Shown piece by piece: positions 1 through 9,345 of a stretch of DNA of 35,114 bases. The position numbers were made by a program, and so were the translations under genes. The stretch is taken from assembly GCF_900099605.1 (NCBI RefSeq), contig NZ_FNDK01000027.1:1-35114 (forward strand). The letters run 5' to 3'. The notes beneath the pieces are model-generated. The model saw only the letters and a list, made by a program, of their open reading frames with translations, was not told the DNA's origin and did no database searches. Numbering within the stretch: the first letter of the stretch is position 1; the number at the start of each line of letters is the position of its first letter. The stretch comes from Alteribacillus persepolensis. GTDB lineage: Bacteria > Bacillota > Bacilli > Bacillales > Marinococcaceae.

Positions 1-124
1 CCCGTCCGCCGCTCGTTCCACAATCGTCACCCCGAAGGGATCAGACTGCTTCCCGCGCTCGACTTGCATGTATTAGGCACGCCGCCAGCGTTCGTCCTGA
101 GCCAGGATCAAACTCTCCATGAAA
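1..124 (-). rRNA. rrs: 16S rRNA gene, 5' end (partial)
   Basis: The complement carries the conserved bacterial 16S 5' segment (GAGTTTGATCCTGGCTCAG, then the GACGAACGCTGGCGGCGTGC stretch and the V1 region). The gene reads leftward and runs off the window, so only about 124 nt are present. The mature 5' end is placed near 124 by analogy with the B. subtilis 16S start, about nine bases before GAGTTTGATC. The V1 stem sequence is of Bacillaceae type. It is the first gene of an rrn operon driven by the promoters at 246-274 and 424-451. Confidence 0.97.
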
Positions 125-198
125 AATACATCATAAAGTGTTTAATACAGGCTGTTGCTTCTTGTATAAAGAAATTAACAGACGCTTGACTTTCATTC

Positions 199-216
199 AA
201 TTTTCAAAGGACAACT
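199..216 (-). promoter_or_regulatory. rrn leader boxA-like antitermination element
   Basis: On the minus strand the leader between P2 and 16S contains GTCCTTTGAAAATTGAA, which resembles the boxA-type motif (CTTTGAAAA) of Bacillus rrn leaders. It lies about 30 nt downstream of the P2 -10. In such leaders boxA binds NusB/S10 and makes transcription resistant to termination. The call rests on motif similarity and position only. Confidence 0.5.
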
Positions 217-245
217 GCTCGCCGCCTTTCAAAGCGACAATTAAT

Positions 246-274
246 ATCATACCAAGTTGTGCAATCAATGTCAA
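246..274 (-). promoter_or_regulatory. rRNA operon promoter P2
   Basis: A consensus sigma-A promoter on the minus strand: TTGACA (269-274), a 17-bp spacer and TATGAT (246-251). It lies about 120 nt upstream of the mature 16S end and reads into it. The near-perfect -35 and optimal spacer fit the strong proximal promoter of a tandem rrn pair. Confidence 0.85.
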
Positions 275-423
275 CAACTTTTTTGATGTTTTTTGTCGTT
301 TCTGCGCTGTCTTTTCAGCGACAAGTATTAATGTAACATCCGTGATAATGAAACGCAACAGTTTTTTTTAAGAAAAATTATATCAAAAGATCTTCGTTTG
401 TATTGCGTTGTCACGGACTTTCT

Positions 424-451
424 ATTCTAACGTATATGTCATAGATGTCAA
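424..451 (-). promoter_or_regulatory. rRNA operon promoter P1
   Basis: A second minus-strand sigma-A promoter: TTGACA (446-451), a 16-bp spacer and TAGAAT (424-429), about 180 bp upstream of P2. Tandem P1/P2 is usual for Bacillus rrn operons. Its -35 begins only 15 bp after the bofA stop codon, with no visible terminator between. Confidence 0.75.
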
Positions 452-466
452 TAGAAACCTTCTCTT

Positions 467-733
467 TTAAGACAGAATAAACAAATCCACCGTTACCAGC
501 ATTACAACACCAGGCACACCTAGAAACCCTGAAACAGCTACCGTAAAAGCATTAATTGGCAAATGATATCCAACGGCGCTTCCGAATACGTTTAAAAAAA
601 ATAAAGCTAATGCTCCTATAATAAAACGCACAAATATGCTGCCAGCCCAGCGAAATGGTTTCATGTTTCCACCCAGTAATAAAAACAGACAAACACCAAT
701 ACCTGCTAATGAAATATAGAGAATAGGATCCAA
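467..733 (-). CDS. bofA: BofA, inhibitor of pro-sigma-K processing
   Basis: 88 aa, the usual size of the family. BofA is an integral membrane protein of the forespore-engulfing membrane that, with SpoIVFA, holds the SpoIVFB protease inactive until the forespore signal releases pro-sigma-K cleavage. Hydrophobic segments are visible at about residues 5-20, 30-52 and 62-86; the C-terminal PGVVML stretch is typical. The start is TTG at 731-733 with an AGGAGGG Shine-Dalgarno sequence 8-9 nt upstream. Its place after recR-yaaL and just before an rrn operon matches B. subtilis, although the csfB gene found there between bofA and rrn is missing here. Identification is firm from sequence and position together. 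Confidence 0.9.
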   Translation of the reverse strand: MDPILYISLAGIGVCLFLLLGGNMKPFRWAGSIFVRFIIGALALFFLNVFGSAVGYHLPINAFTVAVSGFLGVPGVVMLVTVDLFILS

Positions 734-764
734 TATATTTCCCTCCTGTAGCGTTTTTCTCTAT

Positions 765-794
765 CATGTATATGTACAAGCTTCGTGTTTATCC
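765..794 (-). promoter_or_regulatory. Possible sigma-E-like promoter for bofA
   Basis: On the minus strand a GGATAAA element (788-794) lies 13 bp before CATATACATG (765-774), loosely like the sigma-E pattern of an ATA-rich -35 and CATAnnnT -10. It is about 30 nt upstream of the bofA start. bofA is a mother-cell gene in B. subtilis, so sigma-E control is expected, but the match is weak. Confidence 0.3.
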
Positions 795-972
795 TTAGAA
801 AAATTTTTATCTGTCGTTATACGCACCGAAATACTGTTCAAGCCTTTTATACATAACCTTTTTTATAATAAGCATCACAAAAATCAGCTTTTTGCCAAAT
901 CTTCATGGCGAAAACACGCCGCTTTTCTTATGCTTTCATCCTTCAAGAAAAGGAAACTTTCTGCTAAAACAT

Positions 973-1003
973 AAAAAAACTGCTTACGGAGTGACCGAAG
1001 CAG
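973..1003 (-). terminator. Rho-independent terminator after the dnaX-yaaL operon
   Basis: The minus strand reads CTGCTTCGG, a 5-nt loop, CCGTAAGCAG and seven T. The stem is nine base pairs with a single bulge. It begins just 9 nt after the yaaL stop and closes the dnaX-yaaK-recR-yaaL transcription unit, so bofA needs its own promoter. Confidence 0.85.
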
Positions 1004-1011
1004 CTTGCACG

Positions 1012-1233
1012 TTATGTATGATCGTATCCGTTTATTTTGCGATAACGCGCTTCTTTTATTAAAAATATATACTTAGCCCTTTTCTTCTTTAAATCAGCCT
1101 GAATTTCTTTTGAGGGATCTAAACTATTCGCCACGATATACTCATAACGGTCCAGGGATTGTTTGACAGCATGGATGGTGGCAATAAGACGTTCATTTTC
1201 TGTTTTTTTAATTGTCTTTTTTCGAAAGAGCAT
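1012..1233 (-). CDS. yaaL: YaaL, DUF2508 family small protein
   Basis: 73 aa, highly charged and predicted cytoplasmic, with a basic N-terminus (LFRKKTIKK) followed by a helical region rich in Lys, Glu and Arg. It matches the DUF2508/YaaL family, which is found almost only next to recR in Bacillaceae. The molecular function is unknown. The ATG start is preceded by a strong purine block (GGGGGAGGGG) about 5-6 nt upstream. It lies 21 bp after recR and is the last gene before the terminator at 973-1003. Identification relies on both sequence and conserved position. Confidence 0.85.
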   Translation of the reverse strand: MLFRKKTIKKTENERLIATIHAVKQSLDRYEYIVANSLDPSKEIQADLKKKRAKYIFLIKEARYRKINGYDHT

Positions 1234-1254
1234 ACCGGCCCCTCCCCCTTAGGC

Positions 1255-1851
1255 TTAAAGCTCTCTTCTTCCTTCTATTGCTTTTGACAGCGTTACTTCG
1301 TCTGCATATTCTAAATCGCCGCCAATAGGCAGTCCATGTGCAATCCTCGTAACTTTAATACCAGTTGGTTTAATTAGACGAGAAATGTACATAGCAGTGG
1401 CTTCCCCTTCAATGGTCGGGTTGGTTGCAACAATAACTTCCTGGATTTCATCGTTTTGCAGACGTTTAATTAATTCAGGAATTTTAATATCTTCAGGTCC
1501 AATGCCGTCCATTGGTGATATAGCTCCGTGCAATACATGATATAGACCGGAGTACTCGCGCATTTTTTCCATAGCCATCACATCTTTTGAATCTTGAACA
1601 ACACAGACAACACTCTGGTCTCGCTGTTTATCTTCACAAATTATGCAGGGGTCTGTATCTGTAATGTGGTGGCAAATAGAACAATACGTTAAATCTCGCT
1701 TCGCATTCACAAGAGATTTCGCAAAATCTAACACATCGTCTTCTTTCATATCTAAAACATAAAAAGCCAGGCGGCTCGCCGTTTTGGGGCCAATACCCGG
1801 CAATTTCATAAAACCTTCAATTAATTTTGATATAGGCGTTGGATACTGCAC
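1255..1851 (-). CDS. recR: RecR recombination mediator
   Basis: 198 aa, the standard RecR length. With RecF and RecO it helps load RecA on SSB-coated single-stranded DNA during gap repair. Visible parts in order: helix-hairpin-helix with [11 protein letters not shown] at residues 17-27; a four-cysteine zinc finger at C57, C60, C69 and C72; then a Toprim domain with VVQDSKD near 84-90 and [12 protein letters not shown] near 142-153. The start is GTG at 1849-1851; its Shine-Dalgarno AGGAGGAGG overlaps the end of yaaK, implying coupled translation. recF itself lies elsewhere in this window, at 20003-21124. Confidence 0.97.
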   Translation of the reverse strand: MQYPTPISKLIEGFMKLPGIGPKTASRLAFYVLDMKEDDVLDFAKSLVNAKRDLTYCSICHHITDTDPCIICEDKQRDQSVVCVVQDSKDVMAMEKMREYSGLYHVLHGAISPMDGIGPEDIKIPELIKRLQNDEIQEVIVATNPTIEGEATAMYISRLIKPTGIKVTRIAHGLPIGGDLEYADEVTLSKAIEGRREL

Positions 1852-1863
1852 ATTATCCTCCTC

Positions 1864-2175
1864 CTAGAACATTCCAGGGATATTCATGCCTTTGGTAAAC
1901 TTTCCTAAATCCTGCTCCACGAGTTCATCTACTTTTTTCAATGCTTCATTCGTCGCAGCAAGAACAAGATCTTGCAGCATTTCTACATCTTCGGGATCGA
2001 CAACATCCTCGTCAATTTCAATATCAACAATACGCTTGTCACCAGCAGCAGTTACTTTTACAGCTCCGCCGCCCGCTGTTGCTTCGACTGTTTTGTCTTT
2101 CAATTCTTCTTGCGCTTTTTGCATTTGCTTTTGCATTTTTTGCATTTGTTTCATCATATTACCCATGTTTTTCAT
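1864..2175 (-). CDS. yaaK: YbaB/EbfC family nucleoid-associated protein
   Basis: 103 aa from the chosen start. YbaB/EbfC proteins form dimers that bind DNA and lie in a conserved block with dnaX and recR. The sequence has the Met/Gln/Lys-rich N-terminal helix, the central [14 protein letters not shown] segment and the [22 protein letters not shown] signature. A longer frame opens at a TTG at 2190, but a GGAGGCG Shine-Dalgarno sequence sits inside that extension, 8 nt before the ATG at 2173-2175, so the ATG is preferred. It starts 17 nt after the dnaX stop and ends 12 nt before recR. Confidence 0.93.
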   Translation of the reverse strand: MKNMGNMMKQMQKMQKQMQKAQEELKDKTVEATAGGGAVKVTAAGDKRIVDIEIDEDVVDPEDVEMLQDLVLAATNEALKKVDELVEQDLGKFTKGMNIPGMF

Positions 2176-2192
2176 TTTCGTCGCCTCCAATA

Positions 2193-3902
2193 TTATTTTT
2201 CTTTAATCTCTACTAACTCGGGACCAACTAATTTAACAGCTTCGTCAACAACTGGATCATTTCCTTGGTGTTCCAGCGATGTGTGCTCTTCAGCAGGCTG
2301 CTGTTTTTTCTTATACTCTTCTTTTATTTTCTCCCATTCTCCTGAAAGAATGGTTAATGGTTGTAACGGCTTTTGGCAAACGGTTGTTAATGCATCTTGT
2401 ACCAATGAACGAAACTTCGTATCAACCATATTTCGATGCATTTCATTTTGAAACGCCAATAACACCGTACTTCCATTAGATACAACCGGCTTTGCATCGC
2501 TTAACCACGCATGAGCAGGCACGCTCTCTTGCTTTACTTGTTTCATGATATCAGGCCAGTGGTTTGCAACAAGCTGTAATTCCTTTTTAGTCGCTTCTTC
2601 AAGGACCGTTTGAATTTTGCTTGTCCCTGCTAATCCAGATGCAACCTTATGTGATGTGTGTTCACGCGAAGCTTTTCTTGTTTGCAATGTACTTTCATTT
2701 GCTTCTGCCTTTTGCACCGGAGGACCTGCCTGCCTCCATTCTGTCACTTCTTTTTCTAATTGTTCTATTTTCTTTTTCAAGGCAGACAGCTCATTTGCTG
2801 AAGCAGATTCCACTTCCGCCACAGTATGACATATTGTGATGAAAGCCATCTCTAAAAATATTTTCGGATGAGAAGCCCATTTCATCTCCTGGTGATATTC
2901 ATTTAGTTGATTGATCACATCGTATAACCAGGAGAGCTCCGCTGTTTGTGCTAATTCTTTAAACGACTCATCCACCGTTACCCGGTCCAGCACTTCATCA
3001 AGTGTTGGTGCCGTCTTGTACAACAGCATATCCCGAAAATAGTATATCAAATCCTCCATAAATTGCAGAGGATCTTTCCCTTCTTGAATCAAGGTATCTG
3101 CTGCTTCAACAGCCGACGCCGTTTCTTTCTCTTTAAGCGAATGGACAACTTTCGTTAAAAATTGTTGAGACACCGTTCCCGTAACTGCTAGTACATCATC
3201 TGCTTTCACTTTGTCTTCAGCATAAGAGATGGCTTGATCAAGTAAGCTCAAGGCATCTCTCATACCGCCTTCTGCTGATCGCGCAATTAAATGAAGAGCT
3301 TCATCTTCAACATTCCAACCTTGTTCTTCCACGATATATGTCATTCTTGCAACTAAATCTCTTGTCGTGATGCGCTTAAAGTCAAAGCGTTGGCAACGTG
3401 AAATAATGGTTAAAGGAATTTTGTGCGGCTCTGTCGTTGCCAAAATGAAAATAGCATGTTTTGGCGGCTCTTCTAACGTTTTTAACAAGGCATTGAACGC
3501 ACCTGTAGAAAGCATATGAACTTCGTCGATGATGTATACTTTATACCGAACGTCCCGGGGAGCAGCCATGACGTTATCACGGATATAGCGGATCTCATCG
3601 ACACCATTATTAGACGCAGCATCAATTTCCACTACATCTACAACAGACCCATCTGCAATACCACGGCAGGCATAGCACTCATTACAAGGCTCGCGAACCG
3701 GAGCATGCTTACAGTTAATCGCCTTCGCAACAATTTTAGCAGCACTTGTTTTTCCAGTACCTCTTGGACCACTGAATAAATAGGCATGGGAAAATTTCTG
3801 CTGCACTAACGCATTTTGCAATGTCTTTGTAATATGCTCTTGCCCAACAACGTCTTCTAGAAGCTGGGGTCTCCACACTCGATAGAGCGCTTTATAGCTC
3901 AC
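2193..3902 (-). CDS. dnaX: DNA polymerase III subunit gamma/tau
   Basis: 569 aa; the clamp-loader ATPase that loads the DnaN clamp and, through its tau part, links polymerase and helicase. Visible: Walker [10 protein letters not shown] at residues 45-53; a zinc-binding set at C64, C73, C76 and C79; Walker B with YIIDEVHML; the sensor LLKTLEEPP; and a sensor-1 segment [12 protein letters not shown]. After about residue 370 follows a coiled, charged linker and the tau C-terminal domain. The start is GTG at 3900-3902 with AAAGGAGGT 7-8 nt upstream. It is first in the operon with yaaK, recR and yaaL, under the promoter at 3939-3967. I see no clear programmed frameshift site. Confidence 0.97.
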   Translation of the reverse strand: MSYKALYRVWRPQLLEDVVGQEHITKTLQNALVQQKFSHAYLFSGPRGTGKTSAAKIVAKAINCKHAPVREPCNECYACRGIADGSVVDVVEIDAASNNGVDEIRYIRDNVMAAPRDVRYKVYIIDEVHMLSTGAFNALLKTLEEPPKHAIFILATTEPHKIPLTIISRCQRFDFKRITTRDLVARMTYIVEEQGWNVEDEALHLIARSAEGGMRDALSLLDQAISYAEDKVKADDVLAVTGTVSQQFLTKVVHSLKEKETASAVEAADTLIQEGKDPLQFMEDLIYYFRDMLLYKTAPTLDEVLDRVTVDESFKELAQTAELSWLYDVINQLNEYHQEMKWASHPKIFLEMAFITICHTVAEVESASANELSALKKKIEQLEKEVTEWRQAGPPVQKAEANESTLQTRKASREHTSHKVASGLAGTSKIQTVLEEATKKELQLVANHWPDIMKQVKQESVPAHAWLSDAKPVVSNGSTVLLAFQNEMHRNMVDTKFRSLVQDALTTVCQKPLQPLTILSGEWEKIKEEYKKKQQPAEEHTSLEHQGNDPVVDEAVKLVGPELVEIKEK

Positions 3903-3938
3903 TCCCGGGACCTCCTTTCTTTATCGAATTTTATCCTC

Positions 3939-3967
3939 ATTATACCCATATGTACATGACTTTTCAA
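3939..3967 (-). promoter_or_regulatory. dnaX operon promoter
   Basis: Minus-strand TTGAAA (3962-3967), a 17-bp spacer and a perfect TATAAT (3939-3944), 37 bp upstream of the dnaX GTG. It is well placed to drive dnaX-yaaK-recR-yaaL independently of scr, which ends in its own terminator at 4041-4065. Confidence 0.8.
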
Positions 3968-4040
3968 AGCGGAAATCTTCACCGCCGCAAACCATACTAT
4001 TATTTTTTTAAGCCTTTCTAATGATATCTGTAAAAGACAT

Positions 4041-4065
4041 AAAAAAACAGCTCTTATTAGAGCCG
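4041..4065 (-). terminator. Terminator of the SRP RNA gene
   Basis: Minus strand: a CGGCTCT/AGAGCTG-type stem with a short A/T loop, followed by seven T. It lies about 30 nt past the mature 3' end of scr and separates it from dnaX. Confidence 0.75.
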
Positions 4066-4093
4066 CTTTAAAATAAGCAATATATTATGTATA

Positions 4094-4366
4094 AAGCCGT
4101 GCACCTTCTCTTGGCAATGAATCCATGAGCGTTACCCAAGCAGTTAGCTCGGCCCAGGCGACTCTGCGGCACACGAAAGAGTCCGCTTACTGCTGCTTCC
4201 TTCCGGACCTGACAGGGTTCACGGGTTTTCGTTGCGCAGAACCCGGACGTCAACACCACTTACAAGGGGCAGACCTCACGGAAACAAAGCCTCAAGAAGG
4301 GATTCGGTCTCGCTATAGCGGATTGCGAGTACAGGGCACCGCTACCTCCCCACTTAGCACGGCAAA
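4094..4366 (-). ncRNA. scr: Signal recognition particle RNA (scRNA, large Bacillus type)
   Basis: About 270 nt, the size of the long Bacillus SRP RNA with an Alu domain. The minus strand begins near GTGCTAAGTGGGGAGGTAGC, contains the S-domain hallmark GTCCGGAAGGAAGCAGCAG around 4188-4206 (Ffh-binding symmetric loop and tetraloop region), and ends near GAGAAGGTGCACGGC. It assembles with Ffh to target membrane and secreted proteins. The promoter lies at 4407-4435, giving a 5' precursor extension of roughly 35 nt that would be removed by processing, as known for B. subtilis. Location between tadA and dnaX is conserved in Bacillus. Confidence 0.97.
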
Positions 4367-4406
4367 TTTGATAACATTGTCAGGCGCTTTTGTTAGCGCA
4401 TTTTTC

Positions 4407-4435
4407 ATTATATCTTTTTCAACAACGGAATGCAA
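4407..4435 (-). promoter_or_regulatory. scr promoter
   Basis: Minus strand TTGCAT (4430-4435), a 17-bp spacer and perfect TATAAT (4407-4412). The start of transcription would be near 4400, upstream of the mature RNA, and the precursor extension contains a small GCGC/GCGC hairpin (about 4383-4398). Confidence 0.75.
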
Positions 4436-4469
4436 CAACAAGTTTTTCCATTCCTTTATGGATTGCTTG

Positions 4470-4637
4470 CTATTTGTCACGTTGTGCTGTTTGTGCTTGT
4501 TCGCTTTCTTTTTTTTCTAATTCAGCGATTTTCTCCATAATAACATGAGGCGGAGTGTGAACAATATGCTCAATTGGCATATTTAGTTTTTCCGCCAGCT
4601 TTTGAGCCGTTTCAGCAGAAAATTGATTTGGACGCAC
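4470..4637 (-). CDS. YycC-like small protein
   Basis: A 55-aa frame beginning MRPNQFSAETAQKLAEKLN and continuing MPIEHIVHTPPHVIMEK before a charged Glu/Lys/Gln tail. The pattern ETAxxLAxKLxxPxExxxHxPxHxxxxKxxEL agrees with my memory of the YycC-like family of short Bacillaceae proteins; its function is unknown. No signal peptide or membrane segment. The start is GTG at 4635-4637, 8 nt after a strong GGGAGGGG Shine-Dalgarno. It lies 84 bp downstream of tadA, on the same strand, just before the scr promoter. The strong ribosome-binding site and family-like pattern argue for a real gene; an exact family search would settle it. Confidence 0.72.
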   Translation of the reverse strand: MRPNQFSAETAQKLAEKLNMPIEHIVHTPPHVIMEKIAELEKKESEQAQTAQRDK

Positions 4638-4721
4638 GCTTTCCCCTCCCGTTTAATCATTAACTACACTATACTCAATATATCACGCTGCCAGACGGAA
4701 TCCAATCCACTGTCATTTGTT

Positions 4722-5216
<495 letters not shown>

Positions 5217-5232
5217 TCACTCCGCCTCCTGT

Positions 5233-5892
5233 CTATTGTTTCAAAAATTTTGTAGTAACCAGCAAAATACCAATCGTTGTCAAACTCAACACAACAACCA
5301 TCATGTTTGCTTCCATCATACGATTAGCTTGTACCGCATCATAAATAGCAATCGATAATGTTTGCGTTTTGCCAGGAATATTTCCTGCTACCATCAGTGT
5401 CGCCCCAAACTCCCCCATGGCTCTTGCAAATCCTAGTATCACTCCACCGACAATCCCTTTATAGGAAAGCGGAATCATGATCCCAAAAAAAATCTGCCAG
5501 CGGTTTGCGCCATCTAATTGAGCTGCCTCGAGCACATACGGATCAATGGATTCAAATGCTGTTTGAATAGGACGGACAATTAATGGCAGCGATGCAATCG
5601 ACGCAGCGATAACGGCTGCTTGCCATGTAAATAATACCGTACTTCCAAATATGGTTTCAATGACTTTTCCAATCCAGCTTCCTTCTCCAAGAAGTATCAG
5701 AAGATAAAATCCTAACACAGTAGGCGGAAGAACTAAAGGAAGCATGATTACTAACGACAAAAATCTTGTCAATTTGTTGGGAAAAACAGCAAAAATCCAA
5801 GCAAGAACCACCCCGATGAGAAACGACAAGATAGTAGCAAGTCCTGCTACCTTCAGCGATAACCACAGTGGAATCCCAATGCTCTCTATCAT
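5233..5892 (-). CDS. modB: Molybdate ABC transporter permease
   Basis: 219 aa, typical for ModB. The protein has five to six hydrophobic segments (about 9-35, 43-69, 86-105, 138-158, 195-217) and the cytoplasmic EAA loop seen as EAAQLDGANRWQIF followed by PLS, which docks the ATPase. It forms the membrane channel for oxyanions delivered by ModA; molybdate is the usual substrate but tungstate cannot be excluded. The ATG overlaps the modA stop by four bases (ATGA), showing translational coupling. No modC ATPase gene is next to it; the next gene is tadA. B. subtilis has a similar modAB pair without an adjacent modC. Confidence 0.92.
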   Translation of the reverse strand: MIESIGIPLWLSLKVAGLATILSFLIGVVLAWIFAVFPNKLTRFLSLVIMLPLVLPPTVLGFYLLILLGEGSWIGKVIETIFGSTVLFTWQAAVIAASIASLPLIVRPIQTAFESIDPYVLEAAQLDGANRWQIFFGIMIPLSYKGIVGGVILGFARAMGEFGATLMVAGNIPGKTQTLSIAIYDAVQANRMMEANMMVVVLSLTTIGILLVTTKFLKQ

Positions 5893-6662
5893 CTTTTAAT
5901 GCCCTCTGCCGGCGAATCAAAACCGTAACTCTCTAGTATTTGCTGTCCCTGTTTCGACAGCACATAATCAACGAATTTCTGGGCATTTTCTTTATGACCA
6001 CTTTTTTCCGGTACCGCCAACGCATGAACAATAGGCTCGTGATCACTGGTGGATATCGGTGTAAATAGAAGGCTTGACTGCTTGCTTAACGCTGCAGCAA
6101 CAATCGCCGCGTCTACGTTTTTCGACTCGGCATATTGAAGAGCTTGGCGTATATTTTCACCATATACAAGTTTTTCTGCTATTTCATCCCAAATCCCCCA
6201 TGTTTCCAGTGTTTGTTTAGCAGCTTGTCCATAAGGAGCATGATCAGGATTCGCAATAGCAATACTCTGTATTTCATCACTTGTTAACACATCACGATGC
6301 AGTTCTGGATATGTACTGTCTTCATACACAATTCCAATTTTCCCCGTACCCAGCACCTGTTTTGTATCTTTCTTCACTGCTCCTTTTTCCACCAAACGGT
6401 CTATGTAGGAAACATGTGCTGCTGCAAACACATCATACACTGCGGCTCCTTGTTCTATTTGCTGGGTTAGCTGACCGGTAGAACCAAAACTAAACACTAC
6501 TTCTATACCGTAATCTTCTTCAAACGCATCTCCCATTTCCGAAAATGCATCATATAAATCCGAAGCTGCAGCTACATGCAGCGCTTCTGTATTACTTTCT
6601 TCCGCACGACAAGCAGTTAAAATCATAATAAATAATAAGAACAAAGGAAAACACTTTTTCAT
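5889..6662 (-). CDS. modA: Molybdate-binding lipoprotein
   Basis: 257 aa. An N-terminal lipoprotein signal (KKCFPLFLLFIMILTAC) ends in lipobox LTAC with the acylated Cys at residue 18, so the mature protein is anchored outside the membrane. The fold is the ModA-type class II binding protein: AASDLYDAF, then FSFGSTGQLTQQIEQGA with the oxyanion-contacting serines, and YDVFAAA. It captures molybdate and passes it to ModB. ATG start with GAGGAAG 8 nt upstream. In B. subtilis this location, between serS-tRNA and tadA, holds dck, dgk, yaaH and yaaI, so modAB replaces that segment here. No Mo-repressor site was recognised. Confidence 0.93.
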   Translation of the reverse strand: MKKCFPLFLLFIMILTACRAEESNTEALHVAAASDLYDAFSEMGDAFEEDYGIEVVFSFGSTGQLTQQIEQGAAVYDVFAAAHVSYIDRLVEKGAVKKDTKQVLGTGKIGIVYEDSTYPELHRDVLTSDEIQSIAIANPDHAPYGQAAKQTLETWGIWDEIAEKLVYGENIRQALQYAESKNVDAAIVAAALSKQSSLLFTPISTSDHEPIVHALAVPEKSGHKENAQKFVDYVLSKQGQQILESYGFDSPAEGIKR

Positions 6663-6711
6663 AAAGGCAACTTCCTCATATTATATTATCTCCTCATTAT
6701 CCCATAAAAAT

Positions 6712-6749
6712 AAAAAAAGCGTAACTTTGCCGATTAAACGCGAAGTTAC
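6712..6749 (-). terminator. Terminator after tRNA-Ser
   Basis: Minus strand GTAACTT, a 15-nt loop with weak inner pairing, AAGTTAC, then GC and seven T. It lies about 37 nt past the tRNA 3' end and about 50 nt before modA, so it separates the tRNA transcript from modAB. Confidence 0.75.
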
Positions 6750-6785
6750 ACTCTGAATGTATAGAAAGTATTTATTTGATATGTA

Positions 6786-6878
6786 TGGCGGAGGAGGAGG
6801 GATTCGAACCCCCGCGGGCCGTGAAGCCCCTGGCGGTTTTCAAGACCGCTCCCTTCAGCCGAACTTGGGTACTCCTCC
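6786..6878 (-). tRNA. tRNA-Ser(UGA)
   Basis: 93 nt including an encoded CCA. The acceptor stem GGAGGAG pairs with CTCCTCC; the T arm contains GGTTCGAATCC; the anticodon stem-loop CGGTCTTGAAAACCG places UGA as anticodon, reading UCA and, by wobble, other UCN codons. A long variable arm (about 20 nt, with GGGGCTTCACGGCCC) confirms a class II tRNA, as expected for serine. It lies directly downstream of serS, the same arrangement as in B. subtilis. Confidence 0.97.
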
Positions 6879-6912
6879 GTGTGAAATATGTATTTTTTCG
6901 CTGACAAATTAT

Positions 6913-6941
6913 ATAATAGCACAGCCTTGATAAGGATGCAA
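6913..6941 (-). promoter_or_regulatory. tRNA-Ser promoter
   Basis: Minus strand TTGCAT (6936-6941), a 17-bp spacer and TATTAT (6913-6918), about 35 bp upstream of the tRNA. The serS terminator lies just upstream, so the tRNA has independent expression. Confidence 0.65.
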
Positions 6942-6978
6942 GTTCTTTTCAAAAAAAATTTGCAAGCAAGCATAGAAT

Positions 6979-7013
6979 GAAAAAGAAGGCAGCCTTTATT
7001 TCCATCTGCCTTC
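6979..7013 (-). terminator. serS terminator
   Basis: Minus strand GAAGGCAG, a 13-nt loop, CTGCCTTC and five T, with outer A/T pairs extending the stem. It begins 8 nt after the serS stop. Confidence 0.85.
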
Positions 7014-7021
7014 TTTCCTGT

Positions 7022-8311
<1,290 letters not shown>

Positions 8312-8454
8312 TTATATCCTGTTTTTCTTTTAAGGTGGCTGTACTTCCTTTACGTACAACATCAACATATACAAACATCTTAAAACAAGGATGAGTCAGG
8401 AAAGAAACTTTTCCTGTGAACGTGACAAGCATCGACATTCCTTCCCATAACAAT

Positions 8455-8690
8455 AAAAAACCCGTCCCTTGTTATAGAAGGGACGGGACTACCCGCGTTG
8501 CCACCCAATTTGCAAAAGAACACCTTTTTGCCTCTTTGGATCCTGTAACGTGGATAAAACGGAACAAGGTACTCCTCTTCCCTTCTTCACTCAAAGCGGG
8601 ATTCGTTACATGTTGCAGCCGGTTCACACCGACCACCGGCTCTCTGAATGCAAACATTGTAACTACTAGTGCTCATCAACGCTTTATCAT
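8455..8690 (-). promoter_or_regulatory. Serine T-box leader of serS
   Basis: A complete T-box riboswitch. The T-box sequence TGGGTGGCAACGCGG lies at 8493-8507, followed by a strong terminator (CCCGTCCCTT / AAGGGACGGG stem 8461-8487, then six T). In stem I, AAAGCG (8680-8685) pairs with CGCTTT and GTTAC pairs with GTAAC, leaving an internal loop whose 3' side holds UCC (8599-8601), a serine codon, as the likely specifier. The apical hairpin is AGCCGGT/ACCGGCT. Uncharged tRNA-Ser(GGA) would stabilise the antiterminator and allow serS transcription. Stem I starts at the pdxT stop codon, and no separate promoter is evident. About 155 nt of undistinguished sequence lies between the terminator and serS. 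Confidence 0.93.
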
Positions 8691-9292
8691 GTAGTAACTA
8701 GTGAATCAGCTGCCGTTTCTTTTGATTCTCTCACCATCTGCACAAAATATTGATGCATTCTTGCATCATTTGTCAACTCAGGATGAAACGAACAAGCTAA
8801 TAGGTGATGTTGTCTTGCTGCGACAATTTCCCCGTCATATTCTGACAACACATCTACGTCATTGCCGGCATTAGAAATGAGCGGCGCCCTGATAAATACA
8901 GCTTCGATATCGTCGCCGACACCTTTTACCTCAAGGGTTGTTTCAAAACTCTCCCGCTGGCGTCCAAACGCATTACGTTCAACATCGATATCCATTAAAC
9001 GTAAGTGGCCTTCGGGGCTTCCTTTAATATTATCAGCCATTAATATTAAACCTGCGCACGTTCCAAATACAGGTTTTCCCGCATTTGCAAAGTACTGCAG
9101 TGGTTCAAAGAATTCATATTTATCAACTAAACGGCGCATTGTCGTGCTTTCACCACCAGGAAAAACAAGGCCATCTAGTTCATCGAGTTGTTCAATGCGC
9201 TTCACTACTTTCACTTCAACATCCGGCGATGCTAAACAGCGTACATGTTCACGTACAGCTCCTTGTAATGCAAGTACACCAATTTTTAACAA
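8687..9292 (-). CDS. pdxT: Pyridoxal 5'-phosphate synthase glutaminase subunit
   Basis: 201 aa from the chosen start. PdxT hydrolyses glutamine and passes ammonia to PdxS for PLP synthesis. The triad is visible at C79 (GTCAGLIL), H170 and E172 (CSFHPELT), matching B. subtilis numbering, and the GGEST glutamine-site loop is at 47-51. An upstream ATG at 9310 would add six residues, but the Shine-Dalgarno AAAGGAGGG lies inside that extension, 6 nt before TTG at 9290-9292, and MLKIGVLALQGAV fits the family N-terminus, so TTG is preferred. It follows pdxS by 53 bp. Its stop codon touches stem I of the serS T-box. Confidence 0.96.
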   Translation of the reverse strand: MLKIGVLALQGAVREHVRCLASPDVEVKVVKRIEQLDELDGLVFPGGESTTMRRLVDKYEFFEPLQYFANAGKPVFGTCAGLILMADNIKGSPEGHLRLMDIDVERNAFGRQRESFETTLEVKGVGDDIEAVFIRAPLISNAGNDVDVLSEYDGEIVAARQHHLLACSFHPELTNDARMHQYFVQMVRESKETAADSLVTT

Positions 9293-9345
9293 AATAACCC
9301 TCCTTTTCATGCGGTCTTGTTAAAAACTTTAGGTTTGAGGGTCAT

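Noticed and set aside
138-371. 77-codon plus-strand frame over the rrn leader
   Set aside because: It runs antisense to the rRNA leader and promoters and lacks gene features.
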